Assembly (NCBI GenBank): GCA_021234155.1
Contig: JAJEKV010000061.1
Coordinates: 4,475,153-4,539,152, forward strand
Reading direction: 5' to 3'
Origin: Isoetes taiwanensis
Taxonomy: Eukaryota; Streptophyta; Lycopodiopsida; Isoetales; Isoetaceae
DNA length: 64,000 bases
A program made the position numbers and the translations under genes. Of the stretch, positions 11,845 to 23,990 are shown piece by piece (within the stretch, counting starts at the first letter, position 1; each line of letters begins with the position of its first letter). The notes beneath the pieces are model-generated. The model was given only the letters and a program-made list of their open reading frames with translations, made no database searches and was not told the origin of the DNA.

Positions 11845-12005
11845 CCCGGTAGCCATTTGACCTAGCACCTTATTCTGGACTTGTTTTCGACCGGTAGCCC
11901 GGTGCCATTTGACCCTAACGCCTTGTCACATACTTGTTTTCGGCCCGGCGCCCGGTGCCATTTGACCTAACGCCTTGTCACATACTTGTTTTCGGCCCGA
12001 TCGCC
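11845..12005 (+). repeat. Tandem repeat of about 52 bp, three copies
   Basis: GCCCGGTGCCATTTGACC followed by a TTGTCACATACTTGTTTTCGG-like tail recurs at about 11845, 11898 and 11949. The first copy is most diverged. Confidence 0.65.
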
Positions 12006-12359
12006 CGGTCGCATGGGGTCAGCGCCTTCCATTTTGCAATTTTTTTCTTGCCTGTCGACCCGAACATGCATTCTCTCTCTAAGCGCCTAGAGTTCAAGGC
12101 AAAAATGGAACTACAAAGAGATCCGAAGTCATAGCGGTGCCCTTCAAGGCTCGGGTATGTTTTGTTTATTTTGATCTCAAGCTAGAAGCTCTTAGGTGCA
12201 TTTGCACGCTTACAATGTCTGGGTCCTAAGGATGCATGTTTGGTTGGGACAATAAATAGGAATAAGCAAAACAACAATCTGACTTCGAGATGGAAATGGC
12301 CCGTGACGATTTTCCCTCCTTTCTCGTAACAAAGGCAGGCTTCCTCGTGAACAACCATG

Positions 12360-13225
12360 CGGCTCTCGAGATGCAAATGGCGCCCACAACAATGCGGCTC
12401 TTACGCCATTTGCATCTTGAGGGCCAACACAAGTCAATCAACGGAGGCGGGCTGCCTGCGTGTGAGCAACCATGCGCTCTCCGGATGCAAATGGCGCGTG
12501 TAGCGCCATTTGCATGTGTGAGCTTCATTATTACTCATGGGGCAGCAGCCTTCTTTTTGTATTTAATGTTGGCCCTCACGATACAAATGGCGGCAGCGGC
12601 GCCATATGCATCGTGAAGGCTGCATTGTTCTTTGTCGACTCATCATGTCCATTTGTTTCCCGAGACATCAATTCTTTGCAAATAGTAGACACAACAATGC
12701 GGCTCTCCGCGATGCAAATGGCGGCGTGGCACCATTTGCATCATGAGGCCAACAAAAGTCGGCAGCGAATGCGGGCTGTCTTACAGTTGTGCATCACGCC
12801 TTACGCAGTAAAGGCATTTTGCCTTCCATTGTTGTGTCTACTATTTGCAAAGAAGCTGGACATCTCAGGAAAACAAATGGACATGATAAGTGGACAACAA
12901 TGCGGCTCTCCCGGCGCGCATATGGCGCCCTTACTGCAATTTGCATCGTGAGGGCCCAGCGCCAAATCGGGCAATTTCGTTGGCCCTCACGATCAAATTA
13001 CAACAGCATATATCGTCGTGAAGCCCGCGACCGTATCGACTCATCATGTCCATTGTTTTGAGATGTCGGTTCTTACAAATAGTAGACACAACAATGGAAG
13101 CGGCTACTCGGCTGGCTCTACAACAGTGTTCCGGGCCGGATGTCCATCTGTTTTCTGAGACGTGATGCCCAACTGATGAAAGGCAAACAGTGCCGTGGCG
13201 CTATTTGCATCTGAAGAGCTGCATT
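12360..13225. repeat. Cluster of GCAAATGGCG/CGCCATTTGC hairpins
   Basis: At least five inverted pairs of ATGCAAATGGCG and CGCCATTTGCAT arms with short loops lie near 12370, 12485, 12582, 12712 and 12918, often preceded by ACAATGCGGCTCTC and followed by GTGAGGGCC. The open frames here are by-products of the repeats. The cluster shares its core with the palindromes at 10.5 kb. Confidence 0.6.
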
Positions 13226-14572
13226 TGTGTTTTGATAATCAATGAGACTATTAGTTCTATTTGCCTGATGTGCATCCTTCGTTTTCAAGCGTGTTGCGTC
13301 GCGAGAAACAACATTCGGTCGAGGGAAGTACGTTCTCTTTGAATGAACGGGCCTGGTGCATGGAGATAATGAGGATGAGCACTTCTGCTCCTTCGGGTTC
13401 GAAGGGTGACACCAGAAGAAAGTTATGTTTACTTACAAAGGAGATGTCGGAGCAACCACGGAAGGAGTTTACAGTAGGGCATTATCATTAACATGAGGGG
13501 ACTCTCAAGAGCAGGTAGGGGTGGCTCCACGTGGTTGTTGAGAAACTGAGGAGGACGTAAAGATAAACACACTATGTGGAGTGGCGATTCTACAAGAATG
13601 ATGTCCGCAAGTATTTCCATTATCAGTGGCTCTGCTAAGCAACGGGGATGGGCTCTTCCCACTTACAAGAGCTTCTTAGAGGCAGACATACAAGGCCATG
13701 TCGGGAATTTAAGGGGATCGGAATCGAGATGAGCAGTGAAGAATTCTCCTTATTTGGTTGTAAAGGCCTTGAACTCTTGAGAACCCGCCCGGCTTAGTGG
13801 ACCTTTGCTTGGTTTCGAACTCGAGAAGAAAAACTAAGACTTCGTCTTTGTCAAGGAGGTTCACCTTTCTTGAGAAGGACTCCTCTTAAATCTTGATGAA
13901 GAGGTTAAAAATCAGAAGCAAAAGTTGCAAAAAAAACATCAAAAGGAAAAGAAGGACAAAGGGGAAGGAACAAGAAGGAAAAGGATGGAAAAGAAAGCAA
14001 AGAAATCTAGCAAGAAGGAGAAAGGAAGAGGAGGAATGAGGAAGGTAGTGCAAGGAAGGGGCGGGAAGAAAAAGGAGAGAGGAGGGAAAAGAAAGAGCGA
14101 AAACATAGGCATGGCACATCGGATGTTGAGGGCACTCCAAAAAACAAAGAAGATGAAGCCCTCGACCTCCTAGTCCAAGGCCTGGGTCCTCCTGCAGTTC
14201 CGTGGCCTCTCCTGGCATTGAGGAGGCTAATAGCGGTGGTGGTGTTGGTGGTGGTGCCTCACGTGCCCCTTTACAAGAAACACGGTGTGGAGGGGGTTGG
14301 GTACCTAGGTCGAGGAGGAAAAGATGGCAAAAACAACATTGAATAAAATTTATGACCACCGTCATCTTTTCCTTCTCAGCATTACATACTAGGGCCCTCC
14401 AAATTTGACTTCAGGGCCAAAGAAAGCAGTGTGGTAAGCAGCCCAAAGACTTCAAGCGATAGATCTTCATGCGGAGGATATCTGTTGTTCCAATCCATGT
14501 GGAATCAATGGAAGCCCGGCAAGCTCAAGGACAACACGGGGCAGCCTATAGTGCATTGCACAGGCAAGGATA
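13226..14572. other. No recognisable gene; purine-rich tract
   Basis: 13910-14110 is almost all A and G on the plus strand (GAAGGAGAAAGGAAG-like), giving a lysine-rich frame one way and a leucine/serine-rich frame the other. I treat both as low-complexity artefacts. A short GGTGGT run lies near 14235. Confidence 0.4.
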
Positions 14573-14842
14573 TTGACGCTTGATCCAATTTGCTCTGCGA
14601 TGCCTGGCATGCACTATGAGGATTGCAGGGTCTTATTTCAGGAGGTGCTTGACGAGAAAGTATATGTTAAGTTCTCCACTGATTACACAGGTGACCACTT
14701 CTTCAAGACGAGGGCTAGAACTTTCAAGACATTAGCGTTCTTGAAGAAGGAAATTTTTGAGTATGTCAAGGAAAACTTCCCGAGGGAGTTCACCTCCTTC
14801 GAACTCCCTTCCTCCATCCCTTCCTCTGTTGGAGTTTTTTGA
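14573..14842 (+). other. Unidentified open frame of 89 codons
   Basis: The frame has ordinary protein-like composition (contains GMHYEDCRVLFQEV and ETC-free mixed residues) and ends in a serine/proline-rich tail. I recognise no family, there is no clear promoter or neighbour, and the opposite strand is open too. It could be an exon or transposon relic, or chance. Confidence 0.15.
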
Positions 14843-17800
14843 TCTACCAGCAAAAAATGTATGTTCACATGTGTTAGACTAGAGGGAGATGCATATATAA
14901 ACATTACAAATATCCTTTGAAGAATATTGTTAAGATCTGAAATTTCTCTAGCGGGACAAAAACTATAGGATCCTAAATCTATATTTGTCTTTGGATATCT
15001 TATGGTTTTCTGAGGCAATTCAATAACCAAAATAAGGCTAAAATATGTCAGCAGCTTCTATATGTATCGTACTTGCACATTCCATTAAAGATTGCCCAAT
15101 GGTTTTAAGGCTCAAGCCTTTATTTTGTTGTTTTAAATTTCGTCAAATGTGCCGAAAAAAAGAAAAAAAAAAGAAAAGAAAAAAAACAAGTTCAGCGGCG
15201 TGTGAGGGGAGTTGCCCTCTAAACAGAGGGCATGCAAGCATTTATCAAAAGGGCTGTTGCTTAGATACAAGTTTATTCTCTGCAGCATCCAAGCTGCGTG
15301 CAGCTACAACTGCAGGTGGATGTTTGTATTTTGCAAAAAGCAAGAGGAGAAGCAGTGTGATAATTAACTCAAGCAACTCCAGCGATTTAGGGCCCAAAGT
15401 TCTGCAACCAAATCCAAAACCTATCGATCTCCATACCCCTTTAGAAATATACAGTTATTGTATTGTCCCTTTCCTCCCGCTTTAATATTTATCACTATTA
15501 CTTCGGTCATGCTTAGGACGAAGAAAAAGGAGATGGGAAGATAAAAAGGATATGGGATAAGAAAACTTTGAACTATTGATTTGTATTTCTTTTGGATCGT
15601 AGCCATTCTTCGGATGGCGGGGCGGCTATGGTATATATAGAAAGCTTCAAGTTCTTGGATTAACAGATCTGGCCATTCAAATGAGTAGCTCTTCAATTGA
15701 TCAGACATGCAAGTTGAGAGTTCCCACACATATTTCGAGGAACCCATTTTAGAAAGAAAATGCCAGACCAGACTCTCACCCTCCATTTAGAATATGCTCC
15801 TCTTATTCCTCTCAACGCATTCATTTATGCCATTCATACCGTATATTCTTAGCACATTCTTCAAATACCACAAGCTCGCCTAGGGTTTGCTCTTTGGACA
15901 ACCCAAAAAGGGTTCCCCCACTTCCTTTGAATCTTTGAGATGAGGGGAAAAAGAGGGGTAAAAAGAAAAAGAAAAAAGAAAAAAGAGAACAAAGTTCCAT
16001 TTTTTTCATATTGAGTTGTATTTGAATATCCTTTGAAGAACATAATGGATATTCTTTGAGGATTTCTATAAAGACCCTATTTGCCTTCCTTTGAAGATCA
16101 GTTATGCGGATATGAAGATCAGTTGCATCGGACAATATTAAAGCGGATATTATTATTATTATTAATAAATTAACTTGCTCTCTTGGGGCCTTGAAGAGGC
16201 CATCGAGCCCTATGTCTGAGAACTATTCTGAGTTATAAGAAAGGAACAATGGACATCCCTTTGCCTTGATATATAATCCTAGGTCTAAATATGATGAGTA
16301 AGATGAAATATTTGAAGAATAGGCGCATCAAATTTGTCCCATTCTAGAAAAGGAAACCCATTTCAGTTTTTACCTAATTTTGATTTTTCCATTCATATGG
16401 AATCCTCACGTATGGCATCACCTTGTTATTGCTTAAGCTATTACATGCAAAAAAAACTTACATCAATATACAATAACAACAAAAAAATAAAATAAACCTT
16501 TGTAGTTACTTACTAATCCCCCTAAGGGAAGAAGAAAATAGAACACAACAGGATACACAAAATTAAATTTTGTGTCTAAAGACTATAACAAGAGTTCGAT
16601 AAATAGCTTTGGAGAAAATTTCAGAAATTTTTCAATTTAGAGTCACTCATATCAAGCGTGAACTCAATGGATCAACCTTGCGATGTGAAAAGCTGTTTCC
16701 GCGCTCATCTAAATCAAGAGGTGTATGGCCCATAAAAGCGCAACATGAGTTTTGAAGTTATATCAAAATGATCCTCTCATTTAGTTTGCAAAAATCATCT
16801 TCAAATACTTTTCCACCAGCCATAAGTCTTTATAAAGGTCACCATTTTCTCCTACTTCTCGTCCACTGCACCAGAACAGGCTTGGGATCATATCTCCTAC
16901 GCCCTGGAGGAATCACTATATCATAGTGCTCTGTCACGAAATCTGGCATAATTGAATTGAATTAAATTAATTCTTATCATCCGCAAAGTTCAATTGGTCT
17001 ATGCGGTCTAATCAAAGAGAAAAAGTTATGGAATAGGTAAGGACCATTTGCAATTATTTGTTCATCAAAACCAAGGAAGCCATATTGCATTCAAATGGAT
17101 GCCACTAAGAAAATGATGGTTTGAGTGGACTGATTTAGTTCCTACTGATTCTGCGTTTTGGTCATACAACCAAGCTGACCACTGATCCAAGAATGCAATT
17201 GACAATGGTGACATGGAGGTGTAAAAGGGCCATAGCTTTAAATGCACATCTTGTGGGCCGTGCTGTAAAATACACTCCTCTCAATGACCTCTGTATCATA
17301 TTGAGTAGTACTCTTGTCGCCATGGTAAATTTTAAGGACTATAAATGTTTCCTATTCAAATTAAAGTTGGCTAGATCTATGGAAAACAAAAGTTCGTAGA
17401 TTTCATTTTGGCAAAATTTGATAAAATAAAGCTCATTAGTCATCTTCGCACTTGGCTGAAATGTAAAATTTATATGATATTAATTTCTTATGTCGGCGAA
17501 CTTTTTTTGGTTAGTAGCTAAAGTGCAACTTAACTTCAAATTCGGACACTCATTAGTACATGGTGACAATGATTCAATATGTTTCTATTACAAAGGATAA
17601 TAAAGATGTTCAAAAGTACACTTCATAAGGAACAAACAATACCATTTGAAGAAGCACACATATTTAAGTTAAGCCAAATGCATCCAAATGGCTAACTTGG
17701 TCTGAGTCATGTAGTGTCAACAATTGCAAGAACAAATCACTACTACTTAAAGCTTAAAGTCTTCAATTCCCAAAGAGATTAGGCTTGCAGCTATTTGAAT

Positions 17801-18290
17801 TGATTAGGGTATGCCTAATCAACTTTAGAAAAGCGATTCAATATGCCATCTTTGCGAGATGATCGGCTAAACCCTAGATATCCGAATTCCCCCCTTTTTG
17901 AAATGGCTAAATTATTATTTTTCTTGAAAAATAATCTTTATTAACTCTAGCCACAAAATTTGACTAAAGGTCTAAAAATCGTCATTTGGAATTTTAGCCA
18001 CTCTTTATTACCCTTGTAAGCCATTTTCCAATGTTCCTCCTATGTCCGGAATGTTAATGGTTATAAGTATACCCAGCTATACGGAATGTGATGAACTATA
18101 CAAAACACGCAATTAGCAAATACTTCTCATACTCTAGTGTCTCAATCGGGGAAAAAAATTAGTGGCTAAACTTAGCCAAAATGAAATTTTGGCCTTGTTT
18201 GGAAAAAATGGCTAAACTATGTCCTTTTTGGGCCAAAAAAGAAAATATTAGCCAAGTCTATTTCACGTCCACTTCCATTTCATCGACTTT
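14843..18290. other. No recognisable gene
   Basis: AT-rich sequence with only short frames. A GGGTTTGCTCTTTGGACAACC-like stretch near 15880 resembles the one in the foldback centre (6315). There is a short TTA microsatellite near 16150. From about 17.9 kb onward GGCTAAA/TTTAGCC words become frequent. Confidence 0.4.
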
Positions 18291-18297
18291 TAGCTAA

Positions 18298-18592
18298 TCG
18301 CAAGAAAGTATAAGTGCCAAAAATTGGAAAGTTTAGCCAAAACTTAGAAGCTTTTACGTCAAAGTTTGGCGTACTTTAGCTAAATTAGTCTATAACCTTT
18401 GTTTCTACTATGCTTAGTTAATATTTGGATATTGAATTAGTGCAAAATAGTCAAACGATAGAAGATTTTTTTATTTTCTAATAAAAGTTTAGCCAAACGT
18501 AAGAAAGTACAAGTCACAAAATTTGAAAAGTTTAGCTTAACGATAGAAGCTTTCGCCTCAACTTTTGGCATACTTTAGCCAAGTCTATTTCA
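18298..18592 (+). repeat. Diverged direct duplication of about 95 bp
   Basis: GCAAGAAAGTATAAGTGCC... ending GTTTGGCGTACTTTAGC (18298-18392) recurs in diverged form at about 18492-18590, about 194 bp later. Confidence 0.6.
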
Positions 18593-18849
18593 CCACTTTG
18601 GATATAAAAGTTCCTTAATTTTTTCCCTGGTCTCAATTGTGCTCAATCATTCAATCAAAGAAAACTGGAAGGAACATATATAAATTGAAATTGGTTGCCT
18701 CAGGATGGGCAAGGCGGCAATGTTTCTTTTGTCTTGTTTTTAGCAGCATCGATGAATAAATCAAGAATCCAATAGTTAAAGATGCGTCATAATAGTTGTA
18801 TAGGCTAACACCTGGATAGCTAGAATTTAATGAATGTTGTACCTTTTGT

Positions 18850-19865
18850 TACTTGGATTAGCCAAGTTTACTAATTAGTATAGTTTAATTCCATTTTCAT
18901 CATTCTTCATGAAAGTTATATAATATTGTGGCTCGAATACACAAATAAACTATTTGTACATGAGAGATTAAGTATAAAACATGCGATTCAAATCAAAATA
19001 TGTGATTGTTTTGATGGAATACGAGAATAATGAAAAGACTAGGCTATGGTTTCAAGTGGAATAAGGAACTCGATCACATTGTCTCTGGCAAAAATAAAGC
19101 GTGAATTATATGATTGGAAGAACATTATCAATCACATGGGAAGCATCCACGAATAGGCATTAATAAAGAACAAATTGCAGTTAGGTGACCCCTAAGTTAT
19201 CGTGCACGTATATATCTCTCGATTGTACAATTAAGTAAGCATGCAAGTTGGGAAGGGGGGATGAGAAATATAACTTGGGCATGATACAACAATTAAGTAA
19301 GCATACAAGTTGGGAAGGGGGGATGAGAAATATAACTTGGGCATGATACAACGGCTAGACTGAGAAGTGAAAAAGAATGCAAGTTGAAAGGGGGCAAGAG
19401 GAAGGTAGAAAGAAGGGCATATTCGAGGTGTTGCCGACACTGACCCGATATGATTCAACTTTCTAAAGCATGTTGCATAAATTTCATAAGCAAGAGCTTA
19501 GCCGCCCAATTAAGCCAGTGGGAAGGCAACAAGTGGCAGTCATGTGGAGGATATAACTGGCACGCATGGTCCACATGGAATCCATGTAATATCCACGACG
19601 GATCCAGCTACGCAGGGAAGGGATGGCGCGACACTAGGATTATCTGCACGAGATACAATGAATTTGAAGCATTTGTAGATGGAGGCATGGCTGTTTCGGC
19701 ATATACATCTTCTCCAAAGCATTCAAAGTTTTTCGGATTGGGATAGTGGTTGAGGCTATAAATACAACGCATTCTTATTCCTATCATATTCTGAGGTGGT
19801 AACATTCATGAGTTATCACACTTTTTATTATCAATATGATTTTGCCCTTGTGGATGATAAAAGTT
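18850..19865 (+). repeat. Tandem duplication unit of about 1 kb, first copy
   Basis: Collinear with 19870-20960 but diverged. Shared landmarks include GTGATTGTTTTGATG, CACATGGGAAGCATCCA, CCCCTAAG.TATCGTGCACG and GAGCTTAGCCGCC. A TATAAATA box-like word lies at 19757-19764 in this copy only. Confidence 0.7.
19228..19351 (+). repeat. 62-bp tandem duplication
   Basis: CAATTAAGTAAGCATGCAAG and the following 42 bases repeat almost exactly at 19290. Confidence 0.85.
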
Positions 19866-19869
19866 GATG

Positions 19870-20960
19870 AATAATTAATATAGTTGAATTCGGTTTTAGT
19901 TATTCTTAATAAAAAATGGCAATATTTTGGCTTAAATATGCAAATAAACTACTTATAGAAGAATAAGTGTTTTATATTCTTTATACTTAGGGGAATACAA
20001 TTTTTTACTTTGACAATCTCCTTTTATTAATGTGACATGAACAAGTACTCGTGCTGAATAAGTGGAAAATACATCACGCAATCACTCATAATCTGATTAT
20101 GTCACATGTAGTTCATACTTTATATATAAAATCGCCACAATGGCGGCCATTGTTCTATTCAAATCAAAACATGTGATTGTTTGATGCAGTACGAGAATCT
20201 TGAAAAGACTAACCCATGGATGCAAGTGGAATAAGGAACCCGATCACAATGTCCGAAATTATGAAGTGACTAGCCCATGGTTGCAAGTGGAATTAGGAAA
20301 CAAATCACAATGTCTCTGGCAAAAATGAAGGCTGAATTATATGACCGGAGGAGCACATGGGAAGCATCCAACAATAGGCATTAACAAAGAGCAAATTGCA
20401 GTTAGACGACCCCTAAGCTATCGTGCACGGATCTGTTCATTATACAAAGAATAAAGAAGCATGCAAGTTGGGGAGGAGGCATCAGAAAGGTAATCTGTGC
20501 ATTATACAAAGAGCCCAGAAACGTGCAAGTTGGGGAGGGCGGATGAGAAATGTAAATTGACCATTATTACAAAGGCTAGACAGAGAAGGATGCAAGTTGA
20601 GGAGGGGGCAAGAGGAAGGTAAGAAAGAAGGGCATATTCGAGTTGTTGCCTACACTGCACCAACATGATTCAACTTGCTCAAACATGTTGCACAAATATT
20701 ATAAGCAAGAGCTTAGCCGCCTAATCAAGCCAGTGGGAAGGCAACAAGTGGCAGCCACGTGGAGGATGGGGCAGGCAACGATTGGTCACGTAGGGTCCAC
20801 AGAAGGGGTCCAGCTAGGCAGGGATGGGGTGGCGAAGCAACTAGGCTATTTGCAAGAGGTACAATGAATTTGGAGCATTTGTAGATGGAGGGGCGCTGTT
20901 TAGGCATATTCAGCTTCTTTAAAGCGTTCAAATTATTCCATGTTGAGGGATATGGAGTTT
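19870..20960 (+). repeat. Tandem duplication unit of about 1 kb, second copy
   Basis: Second copy of 18850-19865, with an extra small duplication near 20200-20300 (ACTAGCCCATGG..TGCAAGTGG twice). It ends about 160 bp before the ARGOS-like gene, so it may include or replace that gene's promoter. Confidence 0.7.
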
Positions 20961-21119
20961 GGGTCTCCGTTTTGTTGCGTGTACGCTGGTCTCTGTTATC
21001 AGGGGTCGATATATGGTAAAGCCATTCTGAGGCAGATAAGGTAGGGATAACGTGGCGCGTCATTTTTGCTCAAAATCTGCGGTAAGGAAGACTGATCTGA
21101 GGCATTTAGGCGTAGTTAC

Positions 21120-21410
21120 ATGGTTGGGAGGCGGCGGTTGAAGGGTTTTGATGAGCTGGTTTGTGGCGTGATCAAAAAGGCGAAGGATAACAGTAGCTTC
21201 ATGTTGAGCACATTCGAAAGGAGATCGGTGGTGTTTATAGTATTCATAACAGTGATGCTGCTAGTATGCCCTCTGCTTCTGCCTCCTCTGCCCCCCCCAC
21301 CCAAGATCTTCATGTTCTTCCCTCTCTTTATGTTCATTCCCCTGCTCATGCTCATAATCATGCCCTCCCAAATCCCCCCTTCTTCTGTCCTTGCCACCGC
21401 AAATGTGTGA
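21120..21410 (+). CDS. ARGOS/OSR-family small membrane protein
   Basis: A complete 96-codon frame on the plus strand. Residues 1-33 are basic and soluble (starts MVGRRRLKGFDEL). They are followed by two hydrophobic segments (about 36-53 and 62-81) separated by LPPLPPPP, the hallmark of the plant ORGAN SIZE RELATED domain. An MPS follows the second helix, as in family members. Family knowledge: ARGOS, ARL and OSR proteins sit in endomembranes, promote organ growth and damp ethylene signalling. They are usually single-exon proteins of 80-140 residues, which fits. The start is the first ATG in frame. The flanks are repeats: a 1 kb tandem duplication upstream and a 31-bp duplication downstream. 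This is the only intact host-type gene I see. Confidence 0.8.
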   Translation: MVGRRRLKGFDELVCGVIKKAKDNSSFMLSTFERRSVVFIVFITVMLLVCPLLLPPLPPPPKIFMFFPLFMFIPLLMLIIMPSQIPPSSVLATANV

Positions 21411-21470
21411 CCATTCTTCCATATCCTAAGTTATGCACAGTACTCGGTTGTCCCACTGACTTCTTTTAAG

Positions 21471-21532
21471 TTATAAAGCGCGCTTTCGCTGCTTATCTGG
21501 CTTATAAAGCGCGCTTTCGCTGCTTATCTGGC
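21471..21532 (+). repeat. 31-bp tandem duplication downstream of ARGOS-like gene
   Basis: TTATAAAGCGCGCTTTCGCT plus 11 further bases occur twice in a row. Partial GCGCGCTTT echoes continue to about 21620. Confidence 0.85.
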
Positions 21533-21641
21533 TTCTTAAGTTACAGCGTGCTTTGCTGGAACAGAGACTTTTTCGCTTTCGCTCGAATAGAGAGACTTCT
21601 TTCAGTTAAGCGCGCTTTGGCTGGAATAGAACTGGGAAAGA

Positions 21642-21842
21642 ATGGTTGAATCCATCTTCGCCATTCTCCCCATCACTCACAAAATCGCATCTGCCCTGGA
21701 CCTCTGCCCGCGCAAAGAGAATACAATCATCAAGGTGTATCACTTGTCTTTTTATTTATTGTGCACTTTTGACTCTTCTTGTTTATTCAGATGTCTTTCT
21801 CTCATGATTTTCGTGTCTATTTCTTGCACTAGATTCTCGTAG
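21642..21842 (+). other. Possible short exon or chance open frame
   Basis: A frame starting MVESIFAILPITHKIASALD runs into a GTGTAT that could be a donor splice site near 21737. Composition is protein-like only up to that point. No family recognised. Confidence 0.2.
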
Positions 21843-22559
21843 AGTGTCTCTTTGCCCTACCTGTTTAAAAGTGACAAAATTTACAGGGTGTAAAATGCAA
21901 GTTGCATGGTATTTTCCTAGCATTGAGGGAATATGACTTGTCGTAAGTTGTAAGAGAACGAAAAGAAATTATTTTAGGATAAAATAAGAATGTGAAGATA
22001 CCAATGCGTGCACATGCCAATCTCAAATTCAAGACCATTGGCTTTACATTTTAATTTACCCTTATACTACCTAAGTTTACATCATATAGGGATCCCAATA
22101 GTTTTGAATAGTTTGACTTCTTCTAAGTTATGCATTTCAGTAATGTGGTATTAATGCGTTTCCAAAGACAACTAAAAGCAATTGTTTGAAGCGTATTTTG
22201 TACAAAAGCTGCTATAATGGTTTTTTTGGGTAATTGTGGTGTATAGGCCAATATTGTCTTTGGTTCTTGATTGGATTGCGCTATTCTTTGGCACAACTAG
22301 GTATTTTTAAGTGACGATGCACTGATGCCATGGCTTCTTCTCCGAATCTTGTGTAAGGAGCACAAGATACTTTATTTTTGGTTGTCTTTATGGAGAGTTG
22401 TGTTTGTTCCTTTGCTTGTTTATTGAAGCTCCTCCATGAGCGATGCCTATGCCCTTGCGCGTGTTATGCCCAATTCAGGCTTTGTTTTGAGCTTTTGATG
22501 GAGAAGCTGGGATTCTTTGTTTGTGTTTTTTGGTGGGAAGTTAAGGTCTTGTAGTACAG

Positions 22560-23160
22560 ATGACTCTTCTCACTTTGAGGATGGAAGCAGTATGCCACTA
22601 GATAGGAGGAGATCGAGGAGATTATTTGGCCTGATGTTCTTGTTTGTGAGGCCTTTGCATCCTATGATGATCCTCAACATGTTCTTAATATTGATTCTAA
22701 CCTTGAATTGGATATTCCTCACTATTCCACTCACTCTGCTATCTTTCCCTAAGGAGAGCCTTCTAACTATTTTTAAGTGGGTTCTGTCATTCATCAGGAT
22801 TGCTCCTTGGCGCCACTGCTATTCACAATTATGCCCAAGATCCATTCTCAGATATTGCATGCGATTCGACAGGTCGGATCGCCATTTTGAGGAGAGGCGA
22901 GGCTATATATCGTTGTTGGGCTCTTTCTCCATTATGTTGGTTTTCCCCTCTCAGGCAGTCTCTCACCAAAATTTTTATTATACATAAGAATAGAATACAA
23001 TGGACTCTCAATGTGCAATAGGTTGTAGAATATTTGTAATATGAAGACGATACACTTTTTTTTCTTAAAGGCTGATGAGCCAAATCTTTAGAATGTCATC
23101 TCGCTATTGGACTCCTTTTTGTTCGGACCTGGTATATGTTTTAGGTAGAGGAAGTGTACT
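22560..23160 (+). pseudogene. Degenerate LINE reverse-transcriptase fragment
   Basis: In different frames this stretch shows two landmarks of LINE RT in the right order. The first is HQDCSLAPLLFTI near 22790-22830, matching the family's RQGCPL(A/S)PLLF. The second is YEDDTLFFL near 23039-23070, matching YADDTLLFL, followed by a KADEPNL..VISLLDSF run. Stops and frameshifts interrupt it, and the gap between motifs is longer than usual. No endonuclease, zf-RVT or poly(A) tail is visible nearby. It is distinct from the LINE at 44.4-50 kb. Confidence 0.55.
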
Positions 23161-23199
23161 ATTATGCACATTCGATACTCAGTTCCATCATGTGTTCTT

Positions 23200-23990
23200 T
23201 GCATTTTTTTAGAAGGTTCTTCCTATAGTAAAACAACATGTAGGCTGGGTAAACCAGAGGCATAATATCAACCGTTAAAGGGGAGCCATTTATCCACTTC
23301 TAATATGTAATTGCATATTTCTACACATCTTTTTTATGGAAGTACCTAATTCACTTTGAGGGTTCTTGTTCACTTGTGTCCCAGATCTCAAGCTCCACCT
23401 TGAAGGATTTTTTCAGCGAGGTTGCTTGCCGTCCACTGAATCTTTGCACTCTTACCAGCTATGTGCCTCCCTTTGCCATGATGAAATTTCATGGCTTAAC
23501 TATGGATTGTTCTTGTTCTAGGTTGAAATGTAGGAGTCTTAAGTTGTTCAATGAATTTGTACAAGAGTTTAAGGCCTGTAATATTGTTCCCTCTTGTTAT
23601 CGATGCATGCAATATGCGTTAGATGTAAGATGCAATCACCTAAGGGCCCAACCCCGATGCCAGCGTAGAAAACTCGTGGCCAATACATAATCTGACATGT
23701 ATAGGCTTTTGTTTTTACACCAGGCCTACAATTATATTCAAGTGTCGTTCATCTCGGGTTAGGAAGATCTGAACCTACTTGAGTTCGGGGTGAGGTATTG
23801 CAACTCCACCCCCCCCCGGATTTACCCCCAAAACTTTATTAATTTTTCCCCCTCTATAGAAACTCAGTCTCCCCCCACTTTTCTTAGCGCCATTCACATC
23901 TTCTCCAAGCTCTACATCCAAGTATTCTTCACAAGTTCCGTGACGTTTAACTATTGTAATCAGGGTTTCCCTTAAGGGGCGAATATTTGC
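23200..23990. other. No recognisable gene
   Basis: An open frame at 23376-23690 has a cysteine-rich composition but no family I know. A C-run near 23810 and pyrimidine-rich sequence follow. Confidence 0.3.

Noticed and set aside
12226-12951. Overlapping frames of 100-159 codons on both strands
   Set aside because: They run across palindromic hairpins and have no family resemblance; the same motifs recur in all frames.
13886-14365. Lysine-rich frame (plus) and leucine-rich frame (minus)
   Set aside because: Purine-rich low-complexity tract; both strands open for compositional reasons.
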